Below are positions 35,466 through 46,800 of a DNA stretch of 64,000 nucleotides, piece by piece (position 1 is the stretch's first letter; every line of letters starts with the position of its first letter). The notes below the pieces were generated by a model. The model was not told the origin of the DNA, did no database searches, and saw only the letters and a program-made list of their open reading frames with translations. Location: contig NXFV01002042.1 in NCBI GenBank assembly GCA_002803225.1, forward strand, positions 41,330 to 105,329, in the 5' to 3' direction. The DNA is from Gamarada debralockiae (taxonomy: Eukaryota > Ascomycota > Leotiomycetes > Helotiales > Hyphodiscaceae). A program made the translations under genes and the position numbers.

Positions 35466-37961
35466 TGTGAAAAGAACACGATTGGGATTTTGGTATTTCG
35501 TGACTCCTTGATCGATATGAATAGTTCAATAGATAAATTGTGAGGAGCTCAAATATCCATTGGTGGGGCAACGGCGATAAGCGCGGAATTAAGACATCAA
35601 CAAAACACGCAAGTAGTTTGCAATTGATGCTGATGATGAAATCAGTCCCAATTTTTCACCGTATTTACCTACCAATCACGAATTATTTAACTCCCTTTGG
35701 ACACCTCCTAAGAAAAGAAACCACCACAATCACAACCTACGTCCAGCAGGCACACCCGGAACACCCGGCACAGTTCCTATTCTCCTTTCCTTCCTCTTCC
35801 CTCATTCACTCCTCTTCTACTCCCATAGTATCCTCCCCAATCTGCGTCTATCTTGAATCAAATCATCTACTCTACATATCTTTCCAAAAGAAGCCATACT
35901 GACACCAAGATTTTGAATAGCCCGGCACCCTAGGAACTCCCGCCACAAAGACACACTAACCATCACAATCGGTGCTTCCTCAACTGCAACTTCAGATATT
36001 TCTATAATCACTTCGACAGGTGACTCAGCGGCCGGGAGCTCCGCTGCAACTGCTGGACTACGAAGAAGAACGGAGGAATGAGAGGGACTGTACTGTCTCT
36101 AGGTGGGTTGGCGGTGGGTGTTGTGTTTGTGCTGTAATGGAACGATGAAGAGAAGGCGTGCAGAACCCCCCCTCCCTTTCTCTTTCTTTCCACCGGCCCC
36201 GGAGGGGAGAGAGACCTAGAGTGAGGAAGATAATGGTGATAGAGGATGAAGAATATACTTTTCTTCCGGGGTTCTTGGCCCTAGGGTCGCAAAATAAAGG
36301 TTTTTTGAGGCGCCGAAGTTTGTTTTTAGAAATATCGCATATGCTTTGTAGAAGAAAACTTAGACTCCATGTCAGGGAACTTCTTCCTCGCCATTAGTAG
36401 ATGGAAGACTTGATCCTATCTCCTTTCTGATATCGCCCAACAAAGCAGCATACATTGTTGACACCGACCTGTCTACCCTGTCATTTATCTGTCGCATAGT
36501 CATTCGAACAGTTCAGGCATCTTTATTTCACGTCGCATCCCCATTGGTTTCTCTGACATTCTGACCTGGATCCAGTCTCGAGAATGGCCTGATACCTTAG
36601 CCGGATTCTGCCCTCCTCCATAGAATTTGTGTTTGTATTGTTGTCTTGTCTGTTGATGTTGAAGTTCCTGTAGTCATTGCTTCAGAGCTAAAAATGAGCA
36701 CTCAGCAGTAGATCGTTGCTTGATTGGAAGATAGTCAATTTTCGAAGTTGGGGGCTGTTCGACATGGGCAACCAGTCGGTCCAAAGCACCTTCAACTCCC
36801 TTCTAAACGTTGAGTGTTGCCATTCACCGAGGCTCTTTAGATTCGCCCAATTTTCAGATGAGGATGTTTGATGGCGCTGCGCCCGTTTTGCATAGTGGGA
36901 GTTCTCAAGTGAGACTCTTCTTCCTCACAGGGCAGGTGTGCAAGTGGGCAAGCGAGCAATGTGAGCATTTACAGACGTTAATATCCTCTTCGATATTCAG
37001 CCGAATAGCCACTGACCCACAATGATTACTTCCGTAATTCGTTTCTTATCTGAAAACGAAATTCTCAAAGCAAAGAAGCTGCTGTAGGAGAAGAATTTCA
37101 AGCTCGTAGATTACAGTTGTTACAGCCACGGGAACATATTCTCTGCTTGGTCACACTTCTCGAAAGACCTTTCGAGATCGTTTCAATGTAACTCATTCTT
37201 CTGCTTAGTCGTTCGAGCTGGAAAGTATAAATAACGCCGACTAATGTTCCACAGCACTGGTAATTAAAACAATGACCTTGGCTTGCTGAAGAGGGTGGAC
37301 CTTTGAGTGCTCAATCTTGAGATCGGAAATAAAATGGAAGACTCAATGAAGTTATGCCCTCTCCAAAAGCCACAGCAGTGACTGCGCAACTAATATTGGA
37401 ATGTTGGACGTTCGGTTTTTGGCTTTTTGGTGTCTTCCACCTTATTGTCGTTGGTGGAATTCTCGTTGTCATGCAGTCCTTCACTCCTCGAGAACGAAGG
37501 CGGAGTCAAAATGCTGTACTTGACCAACTTCTCGAGTCTTGAATACTTAGAGGCGGTTGAGGTTCATTTTCTGCGGAATACAGAAGAGCTGACAGGCGTA
37601 CGCAACTCTGGTGCAAACGCCCACGCCCAGTCTGCTAAGAACTTGCGGATTGGTCCCCCTGCTTCTTCCGCTAAAGTACGAGTTGTGAGAGCAGGATGGA
37701 GGATGGAGGAGGGAGGAAGTACTGACAAGATAAGTGACTACTCCATGGAAACAAGTCATTCATGGAAGCACGAGAAAATGAGGTTGTGTATTCGTTCTGT
37801 CGATATCAGTCCTGAATAATTAGGTGCCGCTCGTTCTCTACTGAGAAGTATACATACCCTCCGCAAACACCTTGTCTACTCCCCTTTCGAAATGAATACC
37901 AAATCTAAGATGAAAAGGGTACTTCTGGAACTTGGAAAGACCACCAAAACCGCCTCAAAAC
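35466..37961. other. 2.5-kb intergenic region, no gene recognised
   Basis: Several short frames on both strands (for example 37427-37819) lack domains and extend no neighbour. It contains pyrimidine-rich stretches near 35790-35860 and 36165-36195. It may hold a regulatory region or an undetected small multi-exon gene. Confidence 0.35.
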
Positions 37962-38579
37962 TCAATACCCCAAAACACCAAGCACCTTCTCTGTAGTAGT
38001 AACCGTCGCATAGCCAGTCAACATACTCATCGCAGCATTATACGTCTCCTCAGCCCCAAGCTGCTTCCCCGTCAACCAATCCTCCATCCCATAAGCCGCA
38101 CACGCATCCCCCACAACAACCATCTTATACCCCAAATCCGTGCCATTTCTCGTTGTATCATTAACACACTGTGCTGCATCCATTCCAATCACCACAATCT
38201 TCCTCTTCTCCTCGCCTTCTTTCCCCTCACCAGAACCCAAAGCCCCAAGTTCTTCAACCTTAGCCTTCAGCCCACTCGCCACAAATGGACTCCCCACATT
38301 CTTGACAAACACAGGCTCGCCATTCTCGGGCTTGGCACAAGGGTGTATGGCATAGGTCTCAGGATGAATTGCGGCGATGGGGTTCGTGGGATCAAAGATG
38401 TCGTCGTGTTGGACATGGAGGATTGGCCAGTTTTTGGTACGCCAGGTTGAGAGGAGATGGGTGACGTTTGGGACGAGGTTGGGTGTTGAGCGGCCGCCCA
38501 ATTCGGGTGCGCCTTCGACGAGGCCTTGTTGGAGGTCGATTATGAGCAGGATTGGTGGGAGGGTTGTTGCGGTTGCCAT
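37962..38579 (-). CDS. isochorismatase-like cysteine hydrolase
   Basis: Single exon, 205 aa, about the usual family length. First strand PPILLIIDLQQGLV has the catalytic Asp; VFVKNVGSPF has the catalytic Lys. IVVIGMDAAQCVNDTTR carries the nucleophile Cys and the conserved TTR-like turn. These residues fit an amidase/hydrolase of the nicotinamidase-isochorismatase superfamily; the substrate cannot be told. No signal peptide. A charged Gly/Glu/Lys loop (GSGEGKEGEEKRK) is inserted before the nucleophile strand. Confidence 0.92.
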   Translation of the reverse strand: MATATTLPPILLIIDLQQGLVEGAPELGGRSTPNLVPNVTHLLSTWRTKNWPILHVQHDDIFDPTNPIAAIHPETYAIHPCAKPENGEPVFVKNVGSPFVASGLKAKVEELGALGSGEGKEGEEKRKIVVIGMDAAQCVNDTTRNGTDLGYKMVVVGDACAAYGMEDWLTGKQLGAEETYNAAMSMLTGYATVTTTEKVLGVLGY

Positions 38580-39278
38580 TGTAGAAATTGATTAACAATT
38601 GAATATTGACATACTAGACAGGAGTCTTCAATCCAATCGACGGGAGTGTGGTGGTACAGGTGCTCTGGGAAAGTGAGGGAAAGAATCGAGATCGCCTGTC
38701 GAGTAATCAACTCAGTCAGCTGCGAGCTTCAGTGGTTGGAGATGACTCAATAAACCGTTTATATTCAAGAAACTACTGAGACAAACTAAAAACTAATCTC
38801 CCAACTTCTGCGACGTTGGTGAGAATGAGCAGAAGCGCGTCATGAAATCGCGTCGTGGGATTGGCGCGGGGTTGTCAACTAAGCCTAACCTTATGGTGCG
38901 GGGTAATTTCCATCCGCCTCATGCACCATGAGCACTCCCTATCCCAATCCCTGCTTCCCAATGCGGAAGGTGTCAGTTTCTTCCCACTCCTTTTCCTGCT
39001 GATTTCGAGCCGATCTTCTCTTGCCGTCACGAAACTGGCTGGGAATTAGGCTGCCAGATGAGACTGGAGTCTTGTTATTTCAACAATGTCATCCATGGAT
39101 CTGTTTTCTTAATCTCTGCACAATCATTCGAGTTTGATGCTTACATGTGTTGGGGCCAAGTGGTTTTCATTGCAAGGGAGATACAGATGCAGGTAGATAC
39201 AAGAAGTGAACAACGCCGGATACCAACACCACGCTTCCTCATACGTTCATCTCAATCTCATTGTACAGATCACATCCC
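38580..39278. other. intergenic
   Basis: About 700 bp between two minus-strand genes. No additional gene recognised. Confidence 0.35.
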
Positions 39279-40133
39279 TCATGCAACACTCGAGATACCA
39301 GGCGACGACGCAGTAGGCGTTGGCGGCAAGGTCTGAGAAATCGTGACAGCACCAGTATAAAGCGGTGGCCCCGGAATCGTATAGTTGGAAAGCGGAGCGT
39401 AGATATCGATGTAAATCCCCGGGTCTGTCTCACTGTAGAACGAGGTCGCCAATTCACCAGCCGGCTTCGTGGTCCCTGAACTAGTGATCGCAAGACTGAC
39501 ACACTGTGGGTAGTTTTGTGCTCCACCGAGAGAATTCGCCGCGTGTAGAGCAATGATCTCGTGGCGCAGAACGTAGTTGCCCGTCGCGATACTGGGAGGG
39601 ATTTCTACCGTCCAGCTGTTGTTATTTGCGATGAGCACATCGGTGGCCCAGTATCCATCCGTGACATTGGGGTTGAGCAGCCCAAGTTGGTCAATTTTGA
39701 AGAATTCAAGTGTAGTTTTGTCGACGGTCTCGCACGGCCCGTTACAGTTTGCTAGGTAGTCGATAACGGGACCGTGATGGCTGGTTGGCCATGGTGTCCA
39801 TTGGAGTTCGACTGTTTGGCCGGCCTTAACAGGTGCTTCGATCATGGCATTTGTTGCTGCCAAGTGACAGATGATGTCGGAGGTTTGGTAGGCCGAGGGG
39901 GCGATGAATCCATTGGAGAGGTCTTCTGGGATGACCCACCCAACAGTAATCGGAGCTGGAGTGATGTATTGATAAGAAGGATTATAGCCCTCGTAACTGG
40001 GAGAATGTCAGTAAATATTGACACGTATTTTGAGATTTGAAGCTTACAAGATGCCATTTGCAACGATTCCGGAGACAGTACCATGGGCAGCAACGGTGGA
40101 GATAAAACCCAGAAAGATTATCTTCCAAAACAT
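39279..40133 (-). CDS. AA9 lytic polysaccharide monooxygenase
   Basis: Secreted copper enzyme that oxidatively cleaves cellulose or related glucans. Two exons: 40133-40048 and 39996-39279, with a 51-nt intron (GTAAGC...CCCAG). Product 267 aa. Signal peptide MFWKIIFLGFISTVAA is followed directly by HGTVSG, so processing would expose the N-terminal His of the copper brace. The second copper His is in PTSHHGPVIDYL, and the axial Tyr in AQNYPQCVSLAI. RHEIIALHAA is a typical AA9 strand. The C-terminal tail is Pro/Thr/Ser-rich and carries no cellulose-binding module. A TATA-like TATGTATAAAG lies about 110 bp upstream of the start. Confidence 0.93.
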
Positions 40134-42504
40134 GATTGAAGTTATGGATAACGAAAGATCTTTTCAAGATTTCCAGACAAAGATTTCGACTAGATAGAGA
40201 GAAAATATTAGAAGTTTTTGCCAACAGAAAGGGAGCACTTTATACATATATTGCCAAGGCCCGGACGCATTGGTTCGCTGGTTAATGGAAGATGAGAGGA
40301 ATCTTCCAGTTGTGAATCTGAAAAAACCTTGATTCTTCGTGATGTATGTGATACACACTTGTAATGCTACCAATTACAGCCAATGGTTTGGCAAAAGTAT
40401 ATATTCCAAGCGTCTGATGACTGGGTCCCTCGAAAGCTTTTCAATCTGTAGTTAATATACTCGGCTCGTAGGCTTGTCTTTCTCCGCCTATTACCTCTTC
40501 AGATGAAGGCATAGATTCTTTGATATTGATTAGACAAAGATTAAGTGCCGAAGTGGAGGTGCCACAAGGCGTGTTGTCAGGGATTGACCCCAGCTTTTCG
40601 TGTTTCAACGTCCCGTCGAGCCGTCGGTTCTCCAGATCTACTGCTTTTAGCCGCAATATGCTGGGGGTGAGGATGCAGAAATATGCTATTCGTCCCCACG
40701 TTGAGTCTTGTGATTTAGCTCATACGATAATGGGCGAATGAAACATTGGAGCAACCGGTACCTAGGCACGATGGAGGCTTTCAGGGCAAAGATTTGCAGT
40801 CTGTAGATGGGGTGATTTGGGCCATCTTAGGAGGGAAGAAAGGGTACCCAAGGCTTTTGGGATAGATGCACAAAAGCAAGGAATTGATTGTGCAGGAGGA
40901 AGCGAGAAGATCTACTTGACAAAAAGGGGGGAGGGAGGCTGCGCTAAACGAAGTCGAGCCGAATCGTGGACCTGGTCGTGCTTTGACGGGTTATGACGAG
41001 AGATAAAGAATGTCCAGCTATGATACAGTGATTTATTTTCACGTGTGAAAGTATTAAGAGGAAATTGTTATCTATCCTTGATCCTCGAAATATTTAATAG
41101 CAGGGTATATTTTATATCAGGCCTGGATTCTAGATCTGCAGATCACTAAGTACGCGTGGTACGGAGGTGGGGATAGGAGGAAACTATCAGCACCCTGGAT
41201 TTCCCGCTAAAGTTAAGGGGCTCAGCATGCTACTTCAGGGTCACTTCCTTATCCAAGATTGCCATGGAAAAGTGTTCCCCCCCCCTTTTCCCTTTTCCCC
41301 TCCAAAAAAAAACCCCCCCACAAACTTAAGTGGAAGGACTCTAACGCCCCTTGGCATTTCTGCAACCCGAGAGCGACGACTAAAACTGTTTCAACAACAA
41401 CAAAATTGAGAGACAACGAGCAGGTCAAGAAAAAACAAGGAGATGCAAATCCTTCTATGACCTTAAGCTGCAGCTTCGCTGGACCCAGGTTTCTCAGTAA
41501 ATTTCTCCAAATTTGAGCAATCAGAGAACCAATCTCTTGGCTTCATGCTGGGCATGAAGGATTATGTGAAAAACTGAACGTTATTATCGCTGCCTAGAAC
41601 TTTCCTATTTTTGTTATCGGATATCGCAGTGTTCTGTGGCTCTTCCTAAAAAATACCATCACTTGATCATCTAGTGACATGCAAAGGGCCTCTAAGTGAG
41701 AGAACAAAACCATACCACAGAGAATCTTGAGTATTAGAAGGCAATGAGTGCCACTCATTCCCCACCCAGTGACGGGCCTCTCTGGATTCGTTCGAAATTC
41801 TTAGCTGATCTCATTTACCCCTCCACAAGCTTTAAATATTGACAGTCTGCCACAGGAAGCTGTGCACACTCAACTATTTTGCTTTCGAAAACCTTGAGTA
41901 GGCGATGCCTTCATCAGCCGAAGACCAGCCTCCATCGTATTTTCTCCTTGCTGAGGCACACCAGTGGAAGGACCTGAAGAAGTCTTCACTCATTCTTATT
42001 CATGGCCACACATCAATTTCGCCGTTCTTCTGCAGATGTGGAATCCGAACTCGGAAGGTGCCAAGTATTGTCTTGAAGTTCACAGAAGTAGTGCTGTCTT
42101 CGCTTTGTTGTCTTCTCGGCCAGTAGGACACTCCTGAACGATCACCATCATATCAATTCTCGAATCTCTCCAAGTTATTGAGAGAGGCAGATGCGTGGAA
42201 ACAAATTGAGTAGAGGAGAGAGGGCTCCAAGATCTTCAACATGTTTCTCTGACATTGCCGTTGTGATTCCTTATTTTACTTCATTGCATTTTCCTTATAC
42301 TTCATCTTTGGGCCGGCGGGTCCATCCCCTCCCTTCGCGATGTCGCCAATGGATGGAGGCAATGGCTAGTGTCCCAGGTCTGATAGAAACAACCAAGCGT
42401 GAATATCTGTGGGTTCACGTTGTTGGAAATCACAATTGGGCAAAGTTGTCCTTTATATACTGTCGCTAAAATCTCCATCTACCTCCAAACCCACAAGTCC
42501 TCTC
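40134..42504. other. 2.4-kb intergenic region, no gene recognised
   Basis: AA9 promoter side, then long non-coding sequence. It holds low-complexity tracts at 41277-41325 (C10, then T/C, A9 and C7). A short frame at 41905-42126 has no recognisable domain. Confidence 0.35.
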
Positions 42505-43668
42505 CTATTCCATTGCCCCACCCAAAGGTTGAATGATCGTATAACTCATCCCACTTCCTTTCTCTTGAACGCCATTCGTCAAATAAAGCGGCGTCATAGT
42601 CCCATCTTCACTGAAGAACAACTGCGGTCTTTCCCTTCTGTAGAAATCTACGCTCGTACCATCAGTATACTCCACCAACGTACTGAACGCCAATGTATTA
42701 TTGTTGAATGTCCACGGATCTTCCAAAGTCCTCGAATATGCATGTCGCCCAACCATCGGCCCATTACCAAACCCACCGTCAGGCTCCAAAGAATGCGTCA
42801 GCATGTGGAAATGCCCTCGCTTGTCGCGCCAGATGAATGGGTCTTCGTTGGGAGCGGAGAACAGTGGCTGGGATTGAATCTTAGTGTAAGGACCAGAATA
42901 TGATGGTGCGGTTGCGAGATTGAGAAGTTCATCGCCAGAGCAATTGTATGGACACCCTCTGTAGGCTAGCAGAATCTCGCTCGTCTCATTGTGGTCGGAG
43001 TACAATGGGAATGACGAGGGGTTGGTGACGTCCGCATCCCAAGTATCATCATCTGCGCCTTTAAATATCTGGCCTTCAAATGTCCAAGTCTTGAGATCAA
43101 GGGAAGATTGGACGGAGATGCCGCTCTCGCCGTTGATGTAATTTCCTGGCCCACATGTGAAGCTGGGACTTGTGCAGGTATCTGGTGGTGATTGTGGACA
43201 GCCTATGTAATACAGCAGGTATTTCTTGTCGGTGGGTGAGTAGATGACGGTAGGGTTGTGTGCAAAGGCTCCGACTACTTCTTGAGCGAATGTGTAAGGG
43301 CCAGCTGGACCGGTTGTGGACTCAGCTCTTATGATTCTACTATAAGGAGACCAGTAATCGAGCCCACAGTCATCTGTGAACTCTGCGAGGAAGAGATGGA
43401 AGAGGTTGGGGTCGTCAGGGTCGTGGATAATTTTGGAACCCCAGGATGAGGTCCCGGTGCTGGTGAGGTTGTACCCTGAGTCGCGTGTGGCGGGCCGGAG
43501 ATCTAATGCACCGCAATCGGAAGACGACCAACCCGAATCACACTTGCAAGTCTTGATAACTGGGAGACAGATTCCGTTCAGGTTGCAGTCATCATCTGTC
43601 TGGCAGGTTGGTGTCCATGTGGAGGCCACTGCCACAATGAGGACGGGGATGAGCAAAAGGAATCGCAT
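42505..43668 (-). CDS. secreted EGF-like/five-bladed beta-propeller protein (GH43-like fold)
   Basis: Single exon, 387 aa. Signal peptide MRFLLLIPVLIVAVAS. A cysteine-rich EGF-like module follows at about 18-54 (CQTDDDCNLNGICL, then CKCDSGW). The rest resembles a glycosyl-hydrolase five-bladed propeller: SSWGSKIIHDPDDPNLFHLF, AHNPTVIYSPTDKKYLLYY, APNEDPFIWRDKRGHFHML and RERPQLFF are blade-like repeats with acidic residues at typical catalytic places. Whether it is an active glycosidase is unclear. ATG 43668 starts the signal peptide. It lies next to the AA9 gene in the secreted-enzyme stretch. Confidence 0.82.
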   Translation of the reverse strand: MRFLLLIPVLIVAVASTWTPTCQTDDDCNLNGICLPVIKTCKCDSGWSSSDCGALDLRPATRDSGYNLTSTGTSSWGSKIIHDPDDPNLFHLFLAEFTDDCGLDYWSPYSRIIRAESTTGPAGPYTFAQEVVGAFAHNPTVIYSPTDKKYLLYYIGCPQSPPDTCTSPSFTCGPGNYINGESGISVQSSLDLKTWTFEGQIFKGADDDTWDADVTNPSSFPLYSDHNETSEILLAYRGCPYNCSGDELLNLATAPSYSGPYTKIQSQPLFSAPNEDPFIWRDKRGHFHMLTHSLEPDGGFGNGPMVGRHAYSRTLEDPWTFNNNTLAFSTLVEYTDGTSVDFYRRERPQLFFSEDGTMTPLYLTNGVQEKGSGMSYTIIQPLGGAME

Positions 43669-44389
43669 TGTGAAGATTATTTACAAGATTGATGAGAACG
43701 ACATGACTTTTGTTCCGAGACATGTTGTATAAATATTCTCGAGTACAGTGCTCGGCACTCGAGGCTTCTCGAGAGTCGCCGAAAGGTGGGGGTGGGGTAA
43801 TGGGCCCCTCATTCCGTGATTAAGTTTAGACGGCTTTGCAGATCTTTCTTGTCAGTAATGCTTTCTTACAAGAGTGCTTTCTGCTTCTACAGTGCCTGCG
43901 TCATCAGCTGCTTAATCTGTATTAGCAGCTCCCTCACTCGAGGCAAATTACTCATTGGGTGAAGGGATACGAGTCAAAATGCGTCTCAAGTACCACCCAT
44001 TTGACCCATACAGCCCCACTTTTGATCCAAATAGCCTGATTCTCGTCTTTCGGGAATATAGGATGGCCATGGTTTGAACTTTTGGAAAGTCGAGCCATCC
44101 ACGTGACGAGGCGGACTGAAGGTGCGATGACTGGGCCAGTATCCGAGTGCATGGTTGCCTGTAAACGATATGCTTTCTCCTCCTCGGCCATATTGTAATC
44201 CAAGGAGATCTTGCGGGAGAAGGAGCCACATCCGTTACCTTGCATCGCGAGGGTCCAAGGCCCCCTGAAGCGACACAATCTATCTAGAAAGACAACAAGA
44301 AATCCATGCTCGTGCACGAGGCTGCGAACTGTCAACCTTCGCACGTTGCTTTTGTGACAGGACTTATCTCCATACTCTCGATTTCGAGA
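43669..44389. other. intergenic with an unassigned minus-strand frame
   Basis: Promoter side of the propeller gene, then a 130-codon minus-strand frame at 43952-44344. Parts of it look protein-like (CGSFSRKISLDYNMAEEEKAY), but it has no recognised domain. It abuts the HET relic head to head and may be a gene fragment. Confidence 0.3.
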
Positions 44390-46198
44390 ATGTCAGGCTC
44401 GGAAACAACCCGCTTCGTTCATTCGCCGCTTGGCCCAGGGAGTAATGAAATCCGGCTGCTCTATCTTCATCTCGCGTACGAGACTACGCAGACATTCGAT
44501 GCAAGCTCCGGCATACCAAACTTGATGACAAACCGGTATATAAAGCACTCTCTTATGCGTGGGGCGGTAACGCTGCCCATTTTCGTCCATGGAAAGATCT
44601 ACCACGGGACGGCGAACTGTCATTCTGCGTTGCTTCGACTTGGACAGACGGGGGAGACGTGCCTCTGAATTGACGCTATCTGCATCAATCGGAAAGACGA
44701 CGAAGAAAAGTCCCATTCAAGCTGCTCGTATGCGTGATGTTCATCATTCCGCGGAAGAAGTCATCGTGTGGCTAGGCCGCAGCGAAGCAGAGCGAGGACC
44801 CGATGACGAAAATAATGACAAGCTTGCATTGGCGCTGATAAAGGACTTGTCGTCCCAAGAGATTAATGATGCTTTGAATTTCTGTCAGTTTGTAGACTGA
44901 AAGTAGATCACTCGGCATAGTTGGAAAGCCCTGACGCAGCTACTCAGCCATTCGCGGTTCGAGAGATTGTAGGCGGTCCAAGAATATACTGTTGCATCAA
45001 GCATCAAAACCACAGCGCTACTACTGTATCACTCAGAAAATCTCGACGCACTGATGGGAATTGTTCAAAGTGTCTTCAATGACATAGATGACCAAGCGTT
45101 GCTGGAAATCTCCCTTGGCTGGAAGGCTTCACCTGTGAGTTCAGAAGCGGATTTTTCGGTTGCTCTAAGCGACTCCTACTGTGTCAACGATATGATAGAC
45201 GAAAGAATGAGATATCTGACGTGCCACTCCTTGATATTATATTGTTCACCAAGGACTGCAAATGCTTCGACCCTTTGGATCGATTTTTTGCGGTCATCGG
45301 TCTGTTGGAACACCATAGAAGGAAAGCACTTCTGGTGGACTATACTCAGTCTTTGCCTGATCTATACACACATATGTGTTGGTTTATGATTCTGGACTGT
45401 AACAATCTTAGCGTGATATGTTTCAACAGATGCGAGCTTCTCGAACCTCCGGACTTTGCGCAATTCCCATCTTGGATGTTCGATTGGCGGGCATACCAAT
45501 ATGCCTTTATCTATGACACCTTCCAAGCTAGTCTCAACACTCACCCCAAGGTTTCAATTTGTAGCAGCTTGTCAACCCTGGAAGTCCACGGAGTCCGGGT
45601 TGACGTCGTTATAGAGTCTTCGTAATTCAAAGACTTCCCTGGGGCAACCTCAGATGTCATCGAGTGGGCTTTCAGAGCACTGGGGCTGCATCTCTGGAAA
45701 ACGCACTTCACCACATATCCCAACGGATGTGATTCTATGGAAGTTTGGCTTAGAGCAATACTTTCAGATTTTGATCTAATGGATAGGACCCGGAGATTGA
45801 GCCAAGAGAATTTTCAAAATATCATGACGCTATCTGGGGGAGCCGAGCGCTCTGTGGGAGATAACGGGCTGGCATCACTTAAGACAGCTGAAGCAAACAG
45901 AGATTGGGAGGCAATTGCGAACGATACCAGACATGGGGTACGCCCATGAAAGCAGGACCACTGTTTACCAGAGAAAATTTTTCGTTTCAAAGATGGGATA
46001 CATCGGTGTGGATCCATTCGCCCCTCGAAGAAAGTGATATAGTATGTCTTTTTCTTGGATGCAATGTCCCAATGTTAATTCGGAAGGACAGCGACTACCA
46101 TCGTCTCGTTGGTGATTGCTTTGTATTGGGATTAATGGACGGCAAAGGGCTTCAGTGCAGGAAGGAGGGTGACGAACATGAAGTCTTCCGACTGAGAT
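44390..46198 (+). pseudogene. HET-domain (heterokaryon incompatibility) pseudogene
   Basis: HET-domain proteins act in fungal non-self recognition. Diagnostic pieces occur in order but in several frames. KPVYKALSYAWGG lies at about 44532-44571; IDAICINRKDDEEKSH at about 44672-44719, preceded by TGA where the family has Trp; and RMRDVHHSAEEVIVWLGRSE at about 44728-44787. Further on are a CFDPLDRFFAVIGLLEHHRR block at about 45261-45320 and the typical C-terminal segment DIVCLFLGCNVPMLIRK with GDCFVLGLMDGKG at about 46035-46148. At least three frame changes and two stops break it. It is therefore a decayed gene; the TGG-to-TGA change would fit RIP-type mutation but also simple decay. Confidence 0.8.
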
Positions 46199-46800
46199 AA
46201 GTGTTCCGATACTTCCTCCCATGGCAATCCCACGGAAGCGAGATTGCAGGCTACTTGCTGCATTACTGATTGAGATATTCAGTTGAGGTATTTATGGCGT
46301 TTCTCTCTTGCTTGGTATGTAGCCCGTCGAAACTTTCGGCGCGCATCTTAGCGGGATGGAATAACACTTGTGAATTATTAAAGAGCGCGACAAGTGTTAT
46401 TAGAAGAAACTCGAGCAAGTCTATAACAACGGGACATTCGAACCTCGAATTCTTGATCATTCTCTTCAAGAGACCTCTTGGCACGAGACGTCCCATTTCC
46501 GAGTCGGCAGTTCTCAATTCTCAAACATTCGAACTTGTCTTCCAAAATGTAAATGTCCTCAACTTGAGGTCATCAAGCTTTCAAATTGGATAAAGGCGAT
46601 CCAATCGAAACTAAAAGGCCACAAAATCAGCGTGTCGATTAAATAGTGGAAGAAATCAAAATAAAAAGTTGCGCGTTTGGATTGAGTTTAATATTGACGC
46701 CTGAAGAACAAGGCCACTGATTCCCTCCACCAGCCAACCACCCCACCATCTCACGAGCTCACTCTCCCACAGCCACTAATCCTCCCTCAACACCGCAACA
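46199..46800. other. intergenic, ARPC3 promoter
   Basis: About 600 bp between the HET relic and ARPC3. The last 100 bp is C-rich with ACCCACCATC-like sequence just before the start. No other gene. Confidence 0.4.

Noticed and set aside
37932..38450. 172-codon plus-strand frame over the isochorismatase-like gene
   Set aside because: Antisense shadow; the minus-strand gene has all catalytic residues.
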